In this document: positions 1-9,706 of the stretch, one piece after another
Numbering within the stretch: position 1 is the first letter of the stretch
Layout: each line of letters opens with the position of its first letter
DNA from: Anaeromyces robustus
Taxonomy: Eukaryota; Neocallimastigomycota; Neocallimastigomycetes; Neocallimastigales; Neocallimastigaceae
Length of the DNA stretch: 60,811 bases
Reading direction: 5' to 3'
Assembly (NCBI GenBank): GCA_002104895.1
Contig: MCFG01000400.1
Span: 1 to 60,811 of the forward strand
Notes under the pieces: model-generated
The model's input: only the letters and a program-made list of their open reading frames with translations
Told to the model about the DNA's origin: nothing
Database searches by the model: none
Program-made: the position numbers and the translations under genes

Positions 1-10
1 TAATCAATTC

Positions 11-238
11 ATGGAGAAATATAAAATCCACTATAACTATCGTAATAAATATGTGTATTCTACTCTTGGTTTAAATCATTTTAAAAATGATTTAATAAAA
101 ACTTTTTCTAATAATTATAAAAATAAATCAAATCATTACAATTATAATTTTTTAATTTACTCTTTCCTTTCCCAAAAAGATGTCTCTGGATCTGAGGAAC
201 CCAATATTGAAGATATCCAAGAACTTTATAGAGTGTAA
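11..238 (+). CDS. Unrecognised 75-codon ORF, probably the tail of a retroelement polyprotein
   Basis: A short open frame rich in Asn, Lys and Tyr, with an acidic end (SEEPNIEDIQELYRV). I recognise no domain. Its stop codon overlaps the first bases of an LTR-like repeat (TGTAAAGATAT, from 234), the arrangement expected when the last codons of an LTR retrotransposon run to the 3' LTR. The window begins just upstream, so the frame may be the C-terminal end of a longer protein and the ATG at 11 may be internal. It could also be a chance ORF in AT-rich DNA. Function not assigned. Confidence 0.3.
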   Translation: MEKYKIHYNYRNKYVYSTLGLNHFKNDLIKTFSNNYKNKSNHYNYNFLIYSFLSQKDVSGSEEPNIEDIQELYRV

Positions 239-721
239 AGATATTTAACGCCGCAGCGTAAAATCCTTAAATGAAATTCACTATATGTAGTGATTAAAAT
301 TACATAAAATAATTCTGTATAATTATTGTGAAACAATAATTTAAATCAATCAAATAAAGTTCGAAACAAAATAATTATTAAATTTTAATTTTTATTATAA
401 AATTTTTCATTGTTTTTAAATTTAAAATATATAATAAATATATTATTAATATTAGAATAATAAATAAATAATAAATGAACTCAATTGAAATTATTTAGTC
501 TTAGTTTTAATAGTTAATTCAAAATTTCTATTTTTAGAAATAATAAATAAATTTATTAAATAATAAAGTTTAGTTAGATAGTCCGTAAATAAATAGAAAT
601 TAAATATAAATAAAGTAGTATAATATATAATAAATATATTATGAAAAAATATAAAAATACTTCAAAATTTAAGAAATTTTGAAAGGTGTAATTGTTATTA
701 AATTTGAATATAAAATTTTAA
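234..721 (+). mobile_element. LTR F, copy 1 (uninterrupted)
   Basis: The repeat begins TGTAAAGATAT. Parts of it recur at 40640-42191 (with a 1,070-bp insertion) and at 4757-5020 (3' part only). The match to the 40-kb copy includes the block GTGAAACAATAATTTAAATC and then AAATAAAGTTCGAAAC. This copy is intact at 339-347 and so serves as the empty site for the MULE at 40757-41826. The 3' limit is approximate: it runs into the oppositely oriented RT fragment. No coding capacity. Confidence 0.6.
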
Positions 722-1430
722 TTATTTAAATATTAATAAAAAATCATTAATATGAGAATTATAATCTTTAGAGAAGATTATAATGTCGTCGATATAAGCA
801 TAGGCAAACTTTCCAATAACATCTTCGAGTATGTCGTTAATAAAATGTTGAAAAACGGCAGGAGCGTTTTTCAATCCAAAAGGCATAACAGTGTATTCAA
901 AATGTCCAAAGGAACAGGTAAAGGCAGTCTTATATTCATTTCCCTCTTTTGTGCGAATCAAGTTGTACGCCGAGCGGAGATCCAGTTTTGAGAAGATTTT
1001 TGCTTTACCCAAATGCTTCAGCATATCTTGAATTAATGGGAGAGGGTAAGAATCTCTTATGGTAATTTCATTTAGTGGACGATAATCATCCACTAATCTA
1101 AGTTCACCATTCTTTTTTAAGACAAAAAATATAGAAGCTCCAGCTGGGGATTTAGATTTACGAATAAACCCCTTCTTGAGATTTTCTTTTATATATTTTT
1201 CAAGAGCTTTTGTTTCTTTATTAGTTAATGGATAAATGGGTCCATAATGAAGTTTACCATTAACTATGAGATTTATCTGACAATCATACGGACGATGAGG
1301 AGGGAGCTTGTTGGCGGAAGCTTCACTAAAGACATCTAGAAATACAATTAATTCAGCAGGGAGTTTGTGCTTTAAATCATGATCTGAAATAAAATTCGAA
1401 AGATTTTGTCAAGGAATTAGAGTCAGATTT
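722..1430 (-). pseudogene. Ty3-type reverse transcriptase fragment
   Basis: One open frame on the minus strand from about 1411 to 722 reads as the N-terminal part and palm of a Ty3/gypsy reverse transcriptase, which copies element RNA into DNA in the cytoplasmic particle. Visible blocks are LPPHRPYDCQINL, KSPAGASIFFVLKKNGELRLV, the DYRPLNEIT block, [13 protein letters not shown] (first catalytic Asp in DLRSAY) and AYIDDIIIFS (YIDD active site). It stops at HINDFLLIFK*, where the thumb, RNase H and integrase should follow, so the 3' half of pol is lost. A stop just upstream separates it from the Ser/Asn-rich linker. Related to the RT remnant at 15627-15993. Confidence 0.9.
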
Positions 1431-1949
1431 AAAAGTAGAACTGGAAGCAGAAATAAAATTAGAATTAGAACTAGTAAGAGAATAAGACGTAGGACAAGAA
1501 TTAGAATCAGAGGTAGCATTAGAACTAGAGTTAAAAGTAGAAGTGGAATTAGGACAATAGACAGAATTTTGATTAAGAACTGGATTGTAATTTGGATTAA
1601 TTGAAGGACCAAGAGAAACAGAAAACGAATTAACAACTAGGGAGTTATCAGAGGCATAATCCTTTTTTAATTTACCTTTGGATTCATCGGTAATAACAGG
1701 AAAAGAAGTGTAGTTAGGAGAGTTATCAGAGTTTGAATTATTTACAGAAAGGTCCATATTGAAATGGTTATCACAAGAATTATTATGAATATTGTTATAA
1801 CGAGACTTTTTTCGACAAGAATTATTTTCAATGGCAGGGAAAGCAGAAGATTCTTCAGGAAATTCAGGAACATTAGTAGGTAACGTAACACAATAAGTAA
1901 GGCAATGGTTAGAAACAAAGGATAAGGTGTTTGAAGAGAAATCGATGTG
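1377..1949 (-). pseudogene. Low-complexity Ser/Asn linker between protease and RT (decayed)
   Basis: Between the protease and RT remnants the minus strand encodes a Ser/Asn/Thr-rich stretch (for example MDLSVNNSNSDNSPNYTSF at its start). The C-terminal third of the intact Gag-PR protein at 48194-50086 has the same kind of composition, rich in Asn, Ser and Cys. This is therefore the spacer that follows the protease in this element family. It is not in frame with either neighbour. No independent function is implied. Confidence 0.55.
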
Positions 1950-2391
1950 TCAGTTGTATTCCCTGAGCCAATCGAGACCTAATATACAAGGATAAACAGG
2001 TAGATCAGTAACATAGAATTGAGTTCGACAAAGGTGGTCCTTATAACGGAGATTAAGAGGCGGAGTTATACCAAAAAAAGATTGACTACTACCTATACCA
2101 ATAATTTTAGGTAAATTACCGTCGTCATGGTAGATTATGGTCGTTACAGTAGTCAACATCGATAAGATTAAGCTTAGAACCAGAATCAATGAGAATTTTG
2201 GGTGAAAGTTCAAAAGATAGTTTAAATTCCTTCGTGAATCGTTCTGAAGATGACTCATTTGGATTTGACACCATAGTTGGGATTGACATCATAGACGTAC
2301 TTTCTTTATTTTTATTTTTCCTAGTGTAATCCTTTAATTTTATGGTTGGGTAAGCCGCAGTATAGGCAGAGATTTTTCCTTTTTTCTTCAT
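1950..2391 (-). pseudogene. Retroelement zinc knuckle plus aspartic protease, frameshifted
   Basis: Two overlapping frames together give the end of Gag and the protease. In one frame a knuckle-like CLYCGLPNH is seen, but its last Cys is lost. Then comes ILIDSGSKLNLID, with the catalytic D-S-G of retropepsins. The frame then shifts and continues as KDHLCRTQFYVTDLPVYP and CILGLDWLREYN, matching the ILGIDWL end motif of the intact copy at 48194-50086. At least one frameshift lies near 2125-2260 and another between Gag and the knuckle near 2390. Not functional. Confidence 0.8.
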
Positions 2392-2982
2392 TCTTTTTCT
2401 TTACTTAAGGGTCCAAATTCCTTCTGGCTAGTTTGATTTTGATTTGGAGGCCTATTTGAATTATTTTGTTTTTTACTATAGGAACCATTACTAAAATTCC
2501 TATTGTTGTAAAACATATTCCTGGACGATAATCTGGAGTCAATCTTGGAGGCAACAATTTGGAGGGAAGTAAGGTTCTGGGGCCCTGGAAACATTTCAAT
2601 TATTTTCATTGCAACTTGGTTGTTAAGTCCTGAAATGAATGCGTCCATCTTAGCCTCCTCGTTCCAGTTTGACTCGTCAGAGTATTTGTTAAATTCTTGT
2701 ATATATCCGCGAATGCCTCCAAGTTTTTGTTGTTTAATTGTGCGCAACATCTGGTTTGCTACGTATATTGCGTCACAATTCCCATAATATGCCTTGAGTT
2801 TGGCAATAAAGTCCTGGTAGTCATGTAAAAGGAGGTGATCATTTTCTATCAGTGAGGCGGCCCAATTCATCGCGTTCCCGTACAGTCTAGAAATAAGATA
2901 TTTAATTTTTGTTTCGTGGTCATAGTAGCGATCCAGATACAATAGAAAAACCAGTTCAACCTTGGCAAGAAACCTCTTTAAA
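2388..2982 (-). pseudogene. Ty3-type Gag (capsid) fragment
   Basis: The minus strand encodes a capsid-like Gag closely related to the one at 48194. Shared blocks are LISRLYGNAMNWAASLIEN, YIQEFNKYSDESNWNEEAKMDAF and IIEMFPGPQNLTSLQ. The ATG at 2940-2942 is internal to the family: upstream sequence to about 2980 still reads KRFLAKVELVFLL, the counterpart of FLAKMNLVFML in the intact Gag, so the start is lost at ~2982. The C-terminus ends in a Lys/Glu run where the frame breaks before the zinc knuckle. Together with 722-2391 this is one minus-strand element missing both ends. Confidence 0.85.
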
Positions 2983-3255
2983 AAAAAAATTTTAAGATAA
3001 ATATATTATAAGCCTGATAATATAGTGTTGGGTCATCAAATATATAATCCGTTATATTATAAACCGCGTTATAAAATTACAACGGATTCTATACTAGCTC
3101 TCAAGGTTCTGTTTAGCCGAGAGTTAATATTAATTAAAAAAATTAATAAAAGAAGGTAACGGTGAAAAAATTTTGTAACAACTAACTTATTGTTTGCTTA
3201 AAATAATTTCAGGTTATCCTTCCCAAGTATCAGCTTCAACAGAATTGGATTGAGT
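2983..3255. other. Noncoding stretch between two retroelement remnants, possible 5' LTR end
   Basis: No coding sequence seen. The right half is less AT-rich (AGCTCTCAAGGTTCTGTTTAGC and so on). It lies directly upstream of a primer-binding-site-like motif, so it may hold the 3' part of the 5' LTR of the plus-strand element that follows. No second copy was found in the window to confirm this. Confidence 0.35.
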
Positions 3256-3259
3256 ATTA

Positions 3260-3271
3260 TGGTATCAGAAC
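3260..3271 (+). promoter_or_regulatory. Primer-binding-site-like sequence (initiator Met tRNA type)
   Basis: TGGTATCAGAAC matches the classic LTR-retrotransposon primer site TGGTATCAGAGC, complementary to the 3' end of initiator tRNA-Met, except for one base. It is followed within ~200 bp by a decayed gag on the same strand, the expected order. The upstream LTR boundary is not defined. Confidence 0.6.
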
Positions 3272-3329
3272 CCAACTTCTTTGCACGCTAGCAAGGGAGA
3301 ATTTATAATATTATTTATAATATTTATAT

Positions 3330-4015
3330 AATAAATTTTCTCTTTTTGCCTCGTCCTTGGAACATTCTATTGCCTCTCTGGTTAATTCTATTAACAGGAA
3401 TAATAATAGTATTGATTTGGACTCCTTACCAAAATTGACCCAAGGAGACCAAATGTATGTGGCTGGTACTCAAAGTTTGTTTCTTGGTTAGAGTACCACA
3501 ATATTACAGATAAAGAACTCATCTTCAAATTATGTAAGATGGCCACTCCTGATGACCATGCTTAAGATTTGGATGAGTTATTACTTTATGACGATAATAA
3601 TAGAGTCATATACCCTCAATTATTTACAATAAAGAAGAAATTACTAAGTGTAGTTGAGGGTGAAAAGGACCCATACCGTATATTAGAAAAAAATAAAACA
3701 CTCTCTTTTAGTAACAAGTAGAGTATTGTTGATTTTAATAGAGAGTATAAAAAACTTTATAGGAAGCTGGACAAGAAGTTTAAACCAGCTATTACCGTTT
3801 TTGATTACGTTAATTCCATTAAATCAAGATCTGAGGCTTGTAAGGGAATTCACGTGAACAAATGTACAGAATTAGATGAGGCGTATGAAATGTCTAAGTA
3901 TTCATACCACAAACCAACAGCCTCTACTTCCCACTATTTCCATCAAAATAAACTTCAAATCAATAGGAGCAACACACAAATCGATAACATGAACAGAAAA
4001 GTCACCAGGTGATAT
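3330..4015 (+). pseudogene. Decayed gag of an LTR retrotransposon (second lineage)
   Basis: Joined across several stops and frameshifts, the plus strand reads PKLTQGDQMYVAGTQ, SWLEYHNITDKELIFKLC, KMATPDDHA, LLYDDNNRVIYPQLFTIKKK, VEGEKDPYRILEKNK, REYKKLYRKLDKKFK and ACKGIHVNKCTELDEAYEMS. This has the helical, charged character of a capsid domain and follows an initiator-Met primer site. It is clearly different from the Ty3 Gag family in the rest of the window. Ty1/copia affiliation is suggested by the primer site only; I could not confirm it from catalytic domains. Confidence 0.55.
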
Positions 4016-4414
4016 AAAACAAATATGTGTAGTAACATATTGGTATATTTGAATATTTATTTATTCAAATATTAAAATTTATATCTTAAATAATAATTTA
4101 TATTATTATATTTTATATTATAATTTATATATATTGTAATATATTATATTTTATTCTTTATATATTATATGAAATAAATTATATTTTATTTATAATTTTA
4201 AACTTTGTATTTTTAATATATTCATATACGTATTAATTATATATTATATTATATTCTTAATTATATTATTATATATTATTATATTTATTTATAATAACAT
4301 TTAATAATGAATTTTACTATTTTTAATAATAACTAGAAGTTGTTAATTTTAATTTTTAGTTCAGGATAATAAATAATTATATTGTAATTATCATAATAAT
4401 AAAATATTAGAAGA
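4016..4414. other. AT-rich insertion splitting the decayed gag
   Basis: Almost pure A/T with no coding signal. Coding-like sequence resumes at about 4415 with a different part of Gag, so this stretch is probably an LTR or other insert. No terminal repeats or target duplication could be defined. Confidence 0.3.
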
Positions 4415-4756
4415 AACCCCTTTAAACTTAGAATAGGGAGTAAACACTCTCCCGTAAATCAAAGTGTTAACAAAAATGTCTTAGTCTACACCTTTAAAAG
4501 GAAAAATAATAATTTTAAAAATAGACCAAATACAAGAATAATGAAAATACAAAACAACCAATTAACATTTTAGATTCTGATGACGAATCAGATACTATGG
4601 ATTTAGAAACAAGAAGAAAAATCTTAACTCCAAAGGGTAGACTAACACAGAAACATAATAACAATACAAAACTTAATAATAACAATACCAACAATCAAGA
4701 TATTTCCAATAATAATAATTTAAATTATAACACTCTTAAAAATGATAATGATTTAG
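4415..4756 (+). pseudogene. Gag C-terminal remnant with Asn-rich tail
   Basis: Plus-strand frames read ILDSDDESDTMDLETRRKIL and then TPKGRLTQKHNNN plus Asn-rich runs. It continues, after the AT-rich break, the gag remnant at 3330-4015 and is cut off at about 4756 where LTR F sequence starts. Not functional. Confidence 0.4.
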
Positions 4757-5020
4757 TCATAGTTTTAATAGTTAAGTTAAAATTTCTATTTTTAGGAATA
4801 ATAAATAAATTTATTAAATAGTAAAGTTTATTTAGTTAGATAGTCCATAAATAAATAGAAATTAAATATAAATAAATTAGTATAATATATAATAAATATA
4901 ATTATGAAAAAATATAAAAATACTTCAAAATTTAAGAAATTTTGAAAGGTGTAATTGTTATTAAATTTGACTATAAAGTTTTAAATATTTTAATATTAAT
5001 AAAAAAATTATTATAATAAA
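4757..5020 (+). mobile_element. LTR F, copy 3 (5'-truncated)
   Basis: Near-identical to about 490-730 of LTR F copy 1, including CATAAATAAATAGAAATTAA, TACTTCAAAATTTAAGAAAT and GAAAGGTGTAATTGTTATT. The 5' half of the LTR is missing. It separates the gag remnant from an RNase H remnant. 5021-5097 is AT-rich noncoding sequence. Confidence 0.65.
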
Positions 5021-5097
5021 ACAAATTTTTATTTCGTTATTTTTTCTATTTTAGTGTTTGTATTCGTTTGTTATTGTAATCTATTTCTAAATAAATC

Positions 5098-5739
5098 TTT
5101 TACAACCTTTCTCGATTGTCTGCGTCACTTAATAAACTATTAAAGAAAGATTCAAAATTTAACTGGTTTGACGAACAACAAATTGCCTTTGACCAGTTAA
5201 AAAGTTGTTTGATGAACGCACCAATACTCCGTTTTCCAGATTTTACTAAATCCTTCATCATTCGTACAGACGCATCAGGTGAAGGTATAGGTGGGGTTCT
5301 ACTACAAATTGATCCGGCTGATAATAAAGAACATCCTGTCCACTATGTAAATAGAATTCTTGCAGCCGCTGAACGCAGGTACTGTATAACCGACCTTGAA
5401 GGAGTAGCTGTACAAAATTTTGTTAAGCAATTTAAACCATACATAGAGGGAAACCAAGAGAAAACAGTGGTTTATACATATCATAAACCACTAGTCGGAT
5501 TATTTGGGAATAAAGAACCAAATAACAGTAGGCACGCTCGCTGGTGTATTGATTTAAATATGCTAGACGTACGTATGATCTACAAAAAAGGAAAAAAGAA
5601 TCACCTTGGAGATTCACTTTCCCGAATTAAAAGCAAAAATGTAACAAATAATAACAATTACGTCGATGAAACTGTGACTAAGGAGATTTTATGTAATGCC
5701 TTGATAGCTGATAACGTTGAAAATAATGTAAATGAAATT
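5098..5739 (+). pseudogene. Ty3-type RNase H domain, both ends truncated
   Basis: An open plus-strand frame reads SASLNKLLKKDSKFNW (end of the RT connection), FDQLKSCLMNAPILRFPDF, then the RNase H core: IIRTDASGEGIGGVLLQ (catalytic Asp in TDAS), ITDLEGVAVQ (Glu), YTYHKPLVGLFG (in place of the usual TDHKPL) and KGKKNHLGDSLSRI (final Asp in GDSLSR). RNase H degrades template RNA during reverse transcription. There is no upstream RT and no downstream integrase. The open frame runs on to 5826 only because it enters the terminal repeats of the MULE inserted at 5740. The unusual YHKPL is worth noting but the copy is dead anyway. Confidence 0.85.
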
Positions 5740-6645
5740 GAATGTGGTGCATTTCGCAATCGTGCATTTCGGAATTGTGCATTTCGGAATCTGTGGCGCA
5801 TGAAATTTTATATATTAAATAAATGAATAAATAAATAAATAATAATTAAAAATTATAATTAATAATTACAAACTAAAAAATGTAATAAAATGAAATAAAA
5901 ATAATTAAAAAAATTATAATAAAATCAACGAATTGAAAAAAAAAAATACAAAAGAATACAAAAAAAAATTTAAAAAAGAAAGATTCAAGTTATTCATTAA
6001 CTTTTACAAACAAACAAAAATCATATTTTTTCAAAGTCTTTTATTTTATTTAATATTTTATAATATTTTTAATTTATATTTAAAATTATTTATATAAAAT
6101 ATTTTAATTTATTTTATTATTAAATTGTAATAATAATAACTAAAATTTTAATAAAATAATAAAAAATAAAAAAATATTTATTTAATGATTTTTTAAACAT
6201 AATTGATATTATTATTTTTACTAAAAAATTTGATATTGATATTAATAATAATATATTTATATTAAAAATTTTGATATTGATATTAATAATATTTTTATAC
6301 TAAAAATTTTGATATTGATATTAATAATATTTTTATACTAAAAATTTTGATATTGATATTAATAATATTTTTATACTAAAAATTTTGATATTGATATTAA
6401 TAATATTTTTATACTAAAAATTTTGATATTGATATTAATAATATTTTTATACTAAAAATTTTGATATTGATATTAAATATTATTTAAAAGATTATTAATA
6501 AAATATTATTTTGATTTTATTTAGTTATTTATGTATTTATTTATTTATTTATTTTTGATAAATGTGGCTATAAAATATTTTATCATCAAGCCACATACAA
6601 TAATGTACGATTCCGAAATGCACGATTCCGAAATGCACTTCTCCC
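5740..6645. mobile_element. Non-autonomous MULE, family A, copy A1
   Basis: Left end GAATGTGGTGCATTTCGC, right end (reverse complement) GGGAGAAGTGCATTTCGG. Each end carries two or three tandem ~15-bp units built on GTGCATTTCGGAATC. A subterminal inverted repeat GTGGCT...AGCCAC surrounds TATTTTATAG near the right end. The interior is noncoding, with a 37-bp tandem repeat (6245-6475). It truncates the RNase H remnant on its left and abuts MULE M1 on its right. I see no matching target duplication, so it may have been joined by recombination. Other copies are at 38720-40455 and 53806-54975. Confidence 0.7.
6245..6475. repeat. 37-bp tandem repeat inside MULE A1
   Basis: About six head-to-tail units containing GATATTGATATTAATAATAT and TTTTATACTAAAAATT. 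The sibling copy A2 has only two to three units (39295-39420), so unit number has changed since the copies diverged. Confidence 0.85.
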
Positions 6646-6654
6646 TAAAATAAA

Positions 6655-6895
6655 ATAAAATAAATGATATTTCATAAATAAAATAATAAAATTAAATAAA
6701 ATAAAATAAAATAAATGATATTTCATAAATAAAATAATAAAATTAAATAAAATAAAATAAAATAAATGATATTTCATAAATAAAATAATAAAATTAAATA
6801 AAATAAAATAAAATAAATGATATTTCATAAATAAAATAATAAAATTAAATAAAATAAAATAAAATAAATGATATTTCATAAATAAAATAATAAAA
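6655..6895. repeat. 51-bp tandem repeat in MULE M1
   Basis: Five units, each containing AAATGATATTTCATAAATAA, start near 6661, 6712, 6763, 6814 and 6865. Single or double units of the same sequence are present in MULE M2 (~43450) and M3 (~59265-59320), so the array was expanded in this copy. The 17-residue repeat ORF it creates on the minus strand is an artefact of the unit length (51 = 17 codons). Confidence 0.85.
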
Positions 6896-7323
6896 ATGAA
6901 ATAAATTTTATTTCATTAATAAAATAATAAAATAAATAAATGTTATTTCATTAATAAAATAATAAAATAATAAAATAATAAAATAATATTATTAAAACAT
7001 AAATTTTTAAAATAAAACTTTATTGATCATATTTATTTAGTAATTTCTCTTTTATTTTTTAATTATTAATTAATAATTTTAATATTTAAATCATCTCAAC
7101 AATCTAATCATAATAAAATAATAAAATTATAAAATAATAATAGAATAATAAAATAATAAAATAATATTAATTATTTTTAATATTATTAAAACATAAATTT
7201 TTATATAATAAAATAATAAAATAATATTAATTATTTTTAATATTATTAAATAATAAATTTTTAAAATAAAACTCTATTGATCATATTTATTTGGTTATTT
7301 CTCTGTTTTTTTTTTTTTTTTTT

Positions 7324-8098
7324 CTAATTATTAATTAATAATTTTAATAAATCATCTAAACAATCTAACCATAAATTAGTTATTTTATTTCTATCAATTT
7401 CATTTTTTCTTTTTTCCAGGATTTCCATAATTTTGTAATATTTAACTATAGCATTAATTTCATCGGTTCTTATTAGTTTCTTTGGCTTTTTTTCCCAATA
7501 TCCTGCAATTCTCCTTTGGTAGTCAATATTAGATAAGAACTCTTGTTTTTGTAATACATATATTAATTTAAAAAAAGTAGGTTTTTTTGAAAAAATACTT
7601 TTTAATTGATTATTATAAGATTCTGAAGCATTGTTTGTAATATGTTTTATATTATTATAGTAATTCCAATACTTAATATTATAATCAATTAAATATGTAT
7701 ATTTAAAATATTCTAAAAATTCTAAAAATTGAACATAATTATGTTCTTTACACTTGCTTTTAATTCTATTATAAATATCGTATATATAATCTGGATTTAT
7801 GAATGGAAAATTTGAAATATGTTTATAATCATTATTTAATATGTTTTACTAATGATGTAGTTGCTTCATATTTTTTTTCAAGATGATTATGTGAACTATC
7901 ATACTTTACTATTTCATATTTATCATTTAAAATAATGAATGATTTGCACCTATTCATTGTTTTATATTCAGTACACTTATATATTTTTGAATTATCTTTT
8001 CTTTTAGATGAAAGATTAAATTTATATTTTCTGTTTATAATAATTTGTTCATTTCCTCTATTAGTTTCGCTTATCTCAATTTCTATATTTTCTTCCAT
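7324..8098 (-). pseudogene. MULE transposase with a ~660-bp internal deletion
   Basis: The N-terminal FLYWCH-like zinc-binding region is intact (YKCTEYKTMNRCKSF ... SSHNHLEKKYEA). The protein then jumps from ...TSLVKH to ...NDYKHISNFPF, skipping about 220 residues that hold the first two catalytic Asp residues in the M3 copy. The C-terminal part, including NNASESYNN with the catalytic Glu, remains. The deletion joins two short AT-rich stretches (microhomology such as TTAAAT). ATG at 8096-8098, stop TAG at 7324-7326. It cannot catalyse transposition, but the retained DNA-binding end could still be expressed. Confidence 0.9.
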
Positions 8099-8857
8099 TT
8101 TCAATAAAAATTTTTAAATATATATGATTAAATGTTTTAATATTATCAATTTCAATAAATATAATTAATTATATTTATTTATTTTCAATTAATATTGATT
8201 TAATTATTCATGCTTAATATTATTTTAATTCTTTTATATTTAATATTTAAATATTAAAATTCTTATTTTATTATTATCTTTATTATAATTTTTTTATTAT
8301 TATTTATATATTAATTATTATTATTATTATTATTATTATTTATTATTTTTATTATCATTATAATAATATTATAATTATAATTATTGAAAGTATTTTTGTA
8401 ACACTGCAAAATTTTATACTATCAAATTTAATTTTTATTTATTTATTTAAATAATTTAATTTAATAGCTATGTATCACCAAATCCCATTTCACCAAGTGG
8501 CATATTTATTATTTATAATTTATTATTTTATTATTATTTATTATTTATTTCTATTATTTATTATTTATTTCTATTATTTATTATTGATATAGATATCTAT
8601 ATATGAAAAAATTCTTTATAATTACATTTATTTTAACATTTATTTATTATTTATTTATTCATTAAAATACTTTATGGTAGTATAAACCATGTGAAAATTA
8701 TATCTGGTTACATTCAAAAAAAATTAATTATAAAAAATAAAAATAAAAAGTTGAATGTGGCTTATTGATTAAAATAAAATAATTACATTTTTAATATGGC
8801 GTATTTATTAAGAAATGTAAATTTTTGTATTTTAATTTGGTGAAATGGGTCACTTTC

Positions 8858-9024
8858 TATTTATTTAATTTTGTCCAAACCCTTTACAATCTCAATTTAA
8901 ATTCTTTTTAATGTTTATTTATTTTATTGAAAATCGAATTTTAAGTGATTTAGTCAATAACGAAATTTAACTGCAATTGATCTATTAGTAGATTTCAATT
9001 TTAAATCCACTAATATTCGCGACA
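8858..9024 (-). mobile_element. LTR E, copy d: first 167 bp, 3' LTR of an element on the minus strand
   Basis: Reading the minus strand from 9024: TGTCGCGAATATTAGTGG, the LTR E start. It matches the copies at 42861, 46173, 56562 and 12818-14154. After 167 bp it is broken by MULE M1. The polypurine tract directly before it identifies it as a 3' LTR. The remaining ~1,170 bp of this LTR are not found beyond the MULE. Confidence 0.85.
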
Positions 9025-9040
9025 TCGCTCCCCCCAAAGA
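9025..9040 (-). promoter_or_regulatory. Polypurine tract of the family E retrotransposon
   Basis: On the minus strand TTTGGGGGGAGCGA directly precedes the LTR start TGTCGCG. This is the usual position and composition of the plus-strand primer of LTR elements, and it fixes the orientation of LTR E (5' TGTCGCG ... TTTAACA 3'). Confidence 0.75.
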
Positions 9041-9706
9041 AAATCGAATTCCAGACGATTGTCAATAACCAAATAATATGAATTAAAGTTTGAAATTAAT
9101 AATTATAAATAATTTATAGTTGAAAATAATATAATTGAATATATTATAAGTTGAATAATAAATATATTATATAAAATAGTTGATATTTAAATTTTTAAAG
9201 ATTTTTAATTGAATAATATATTTTGAATATATTGTAATATATGGGAAATTTATATTGAAAATTTTTTTTTGAAAAATTATTAAAAAAAATTATTTTTTGA
9301 ATAATAAAATTGATATCAAAAAAAGTGAATATTTTAAAATAAAATTGAATATTTTTAATAGTTAATTTTCTAATTTAATATTAAAATTGATAATAATTGT
9401 GTGTGTATTTAGTCTAGTTTAATTTTTAGTGTAAAATTGTAATTTTTGTTTTAAAGATGTAAAATGATTGAATGTTAAATTTTGAATAAAAATTGACGTG
9501 TATTTAATTTTTATAATTATTTAATTTATATGAAAATTTTGAAAAAATTTTTTGAAATGAGATTTACATTCGTTATGAATTTTGTTGAAATTTCGAAATG
9601 AATTGTAGAGATGAGTTTATAGTTTGATAGTAAATGTTGGTTGGTGATATTTGTATTTTGATTAATATTATTAATTTTTGTATATTGGTGTAAATTAAAT
9701 TTAAGA
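9041..9706 (-). other. 3' noncoding region of the family E element
   Basis: About 660 bp of AT-rich DNA between the end of the integrase frame and the polypurine tract. No coding signal or internal repeat noticed. Confidence 0.5.

Larger units (their letters stand above)
6646..8857 (-). mobile_element. MULE M1, internally deleted and lacking one end
   Basis: Minus-strand copy of the MULE at 56733-59549. Its outer end at 8857 (GAAAGTGACCCATTTC on the minus strand) corresponds to the left terminus of that element. The other terminus is absent, because the element is cut at 6645 by MULE A1. It lies inside an LTR E, 167 bp from the LTR start. Contents: terminal AT-rich repeats, a defective transposase gene, and a 51-bp tandem repeat near the lost end. 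Confidence 0.85.

Noticed and set aside
752-991. Plus-strand ORF opposite the RT fragment, and minus-strand ORFs inside the Gag-PR gene (48886-49083, 49359-49544)
   Set aside because: Shadows of real coding sequence on the other strand; no independent evidence.
4574-4615. Hammerhead-ribozyme-like words CTGATGA ... GAAAC in the decayed gag tail
   Set aside because: The stretch is explained by gag codons (SDDESDTMDLETRR), stem II pairs imperfectly and no complete stems I and III are visible.
5116-5826. A fusion of RNase H with a novel Arg/Asn/Cys-rich tail (GAFRNRAFRNCAFRN)
   Set aside because: The tail is translation of the tandem GCATTTCGNAAT termini of the inserted MULE A1.
6586-6879. Apparent membrane protein with 17-residue repeats on the minus strand
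   Set aside because: Produced by the 51-bp tandem repeat of MULE M1 read through into MULE A1 terminal repeats.
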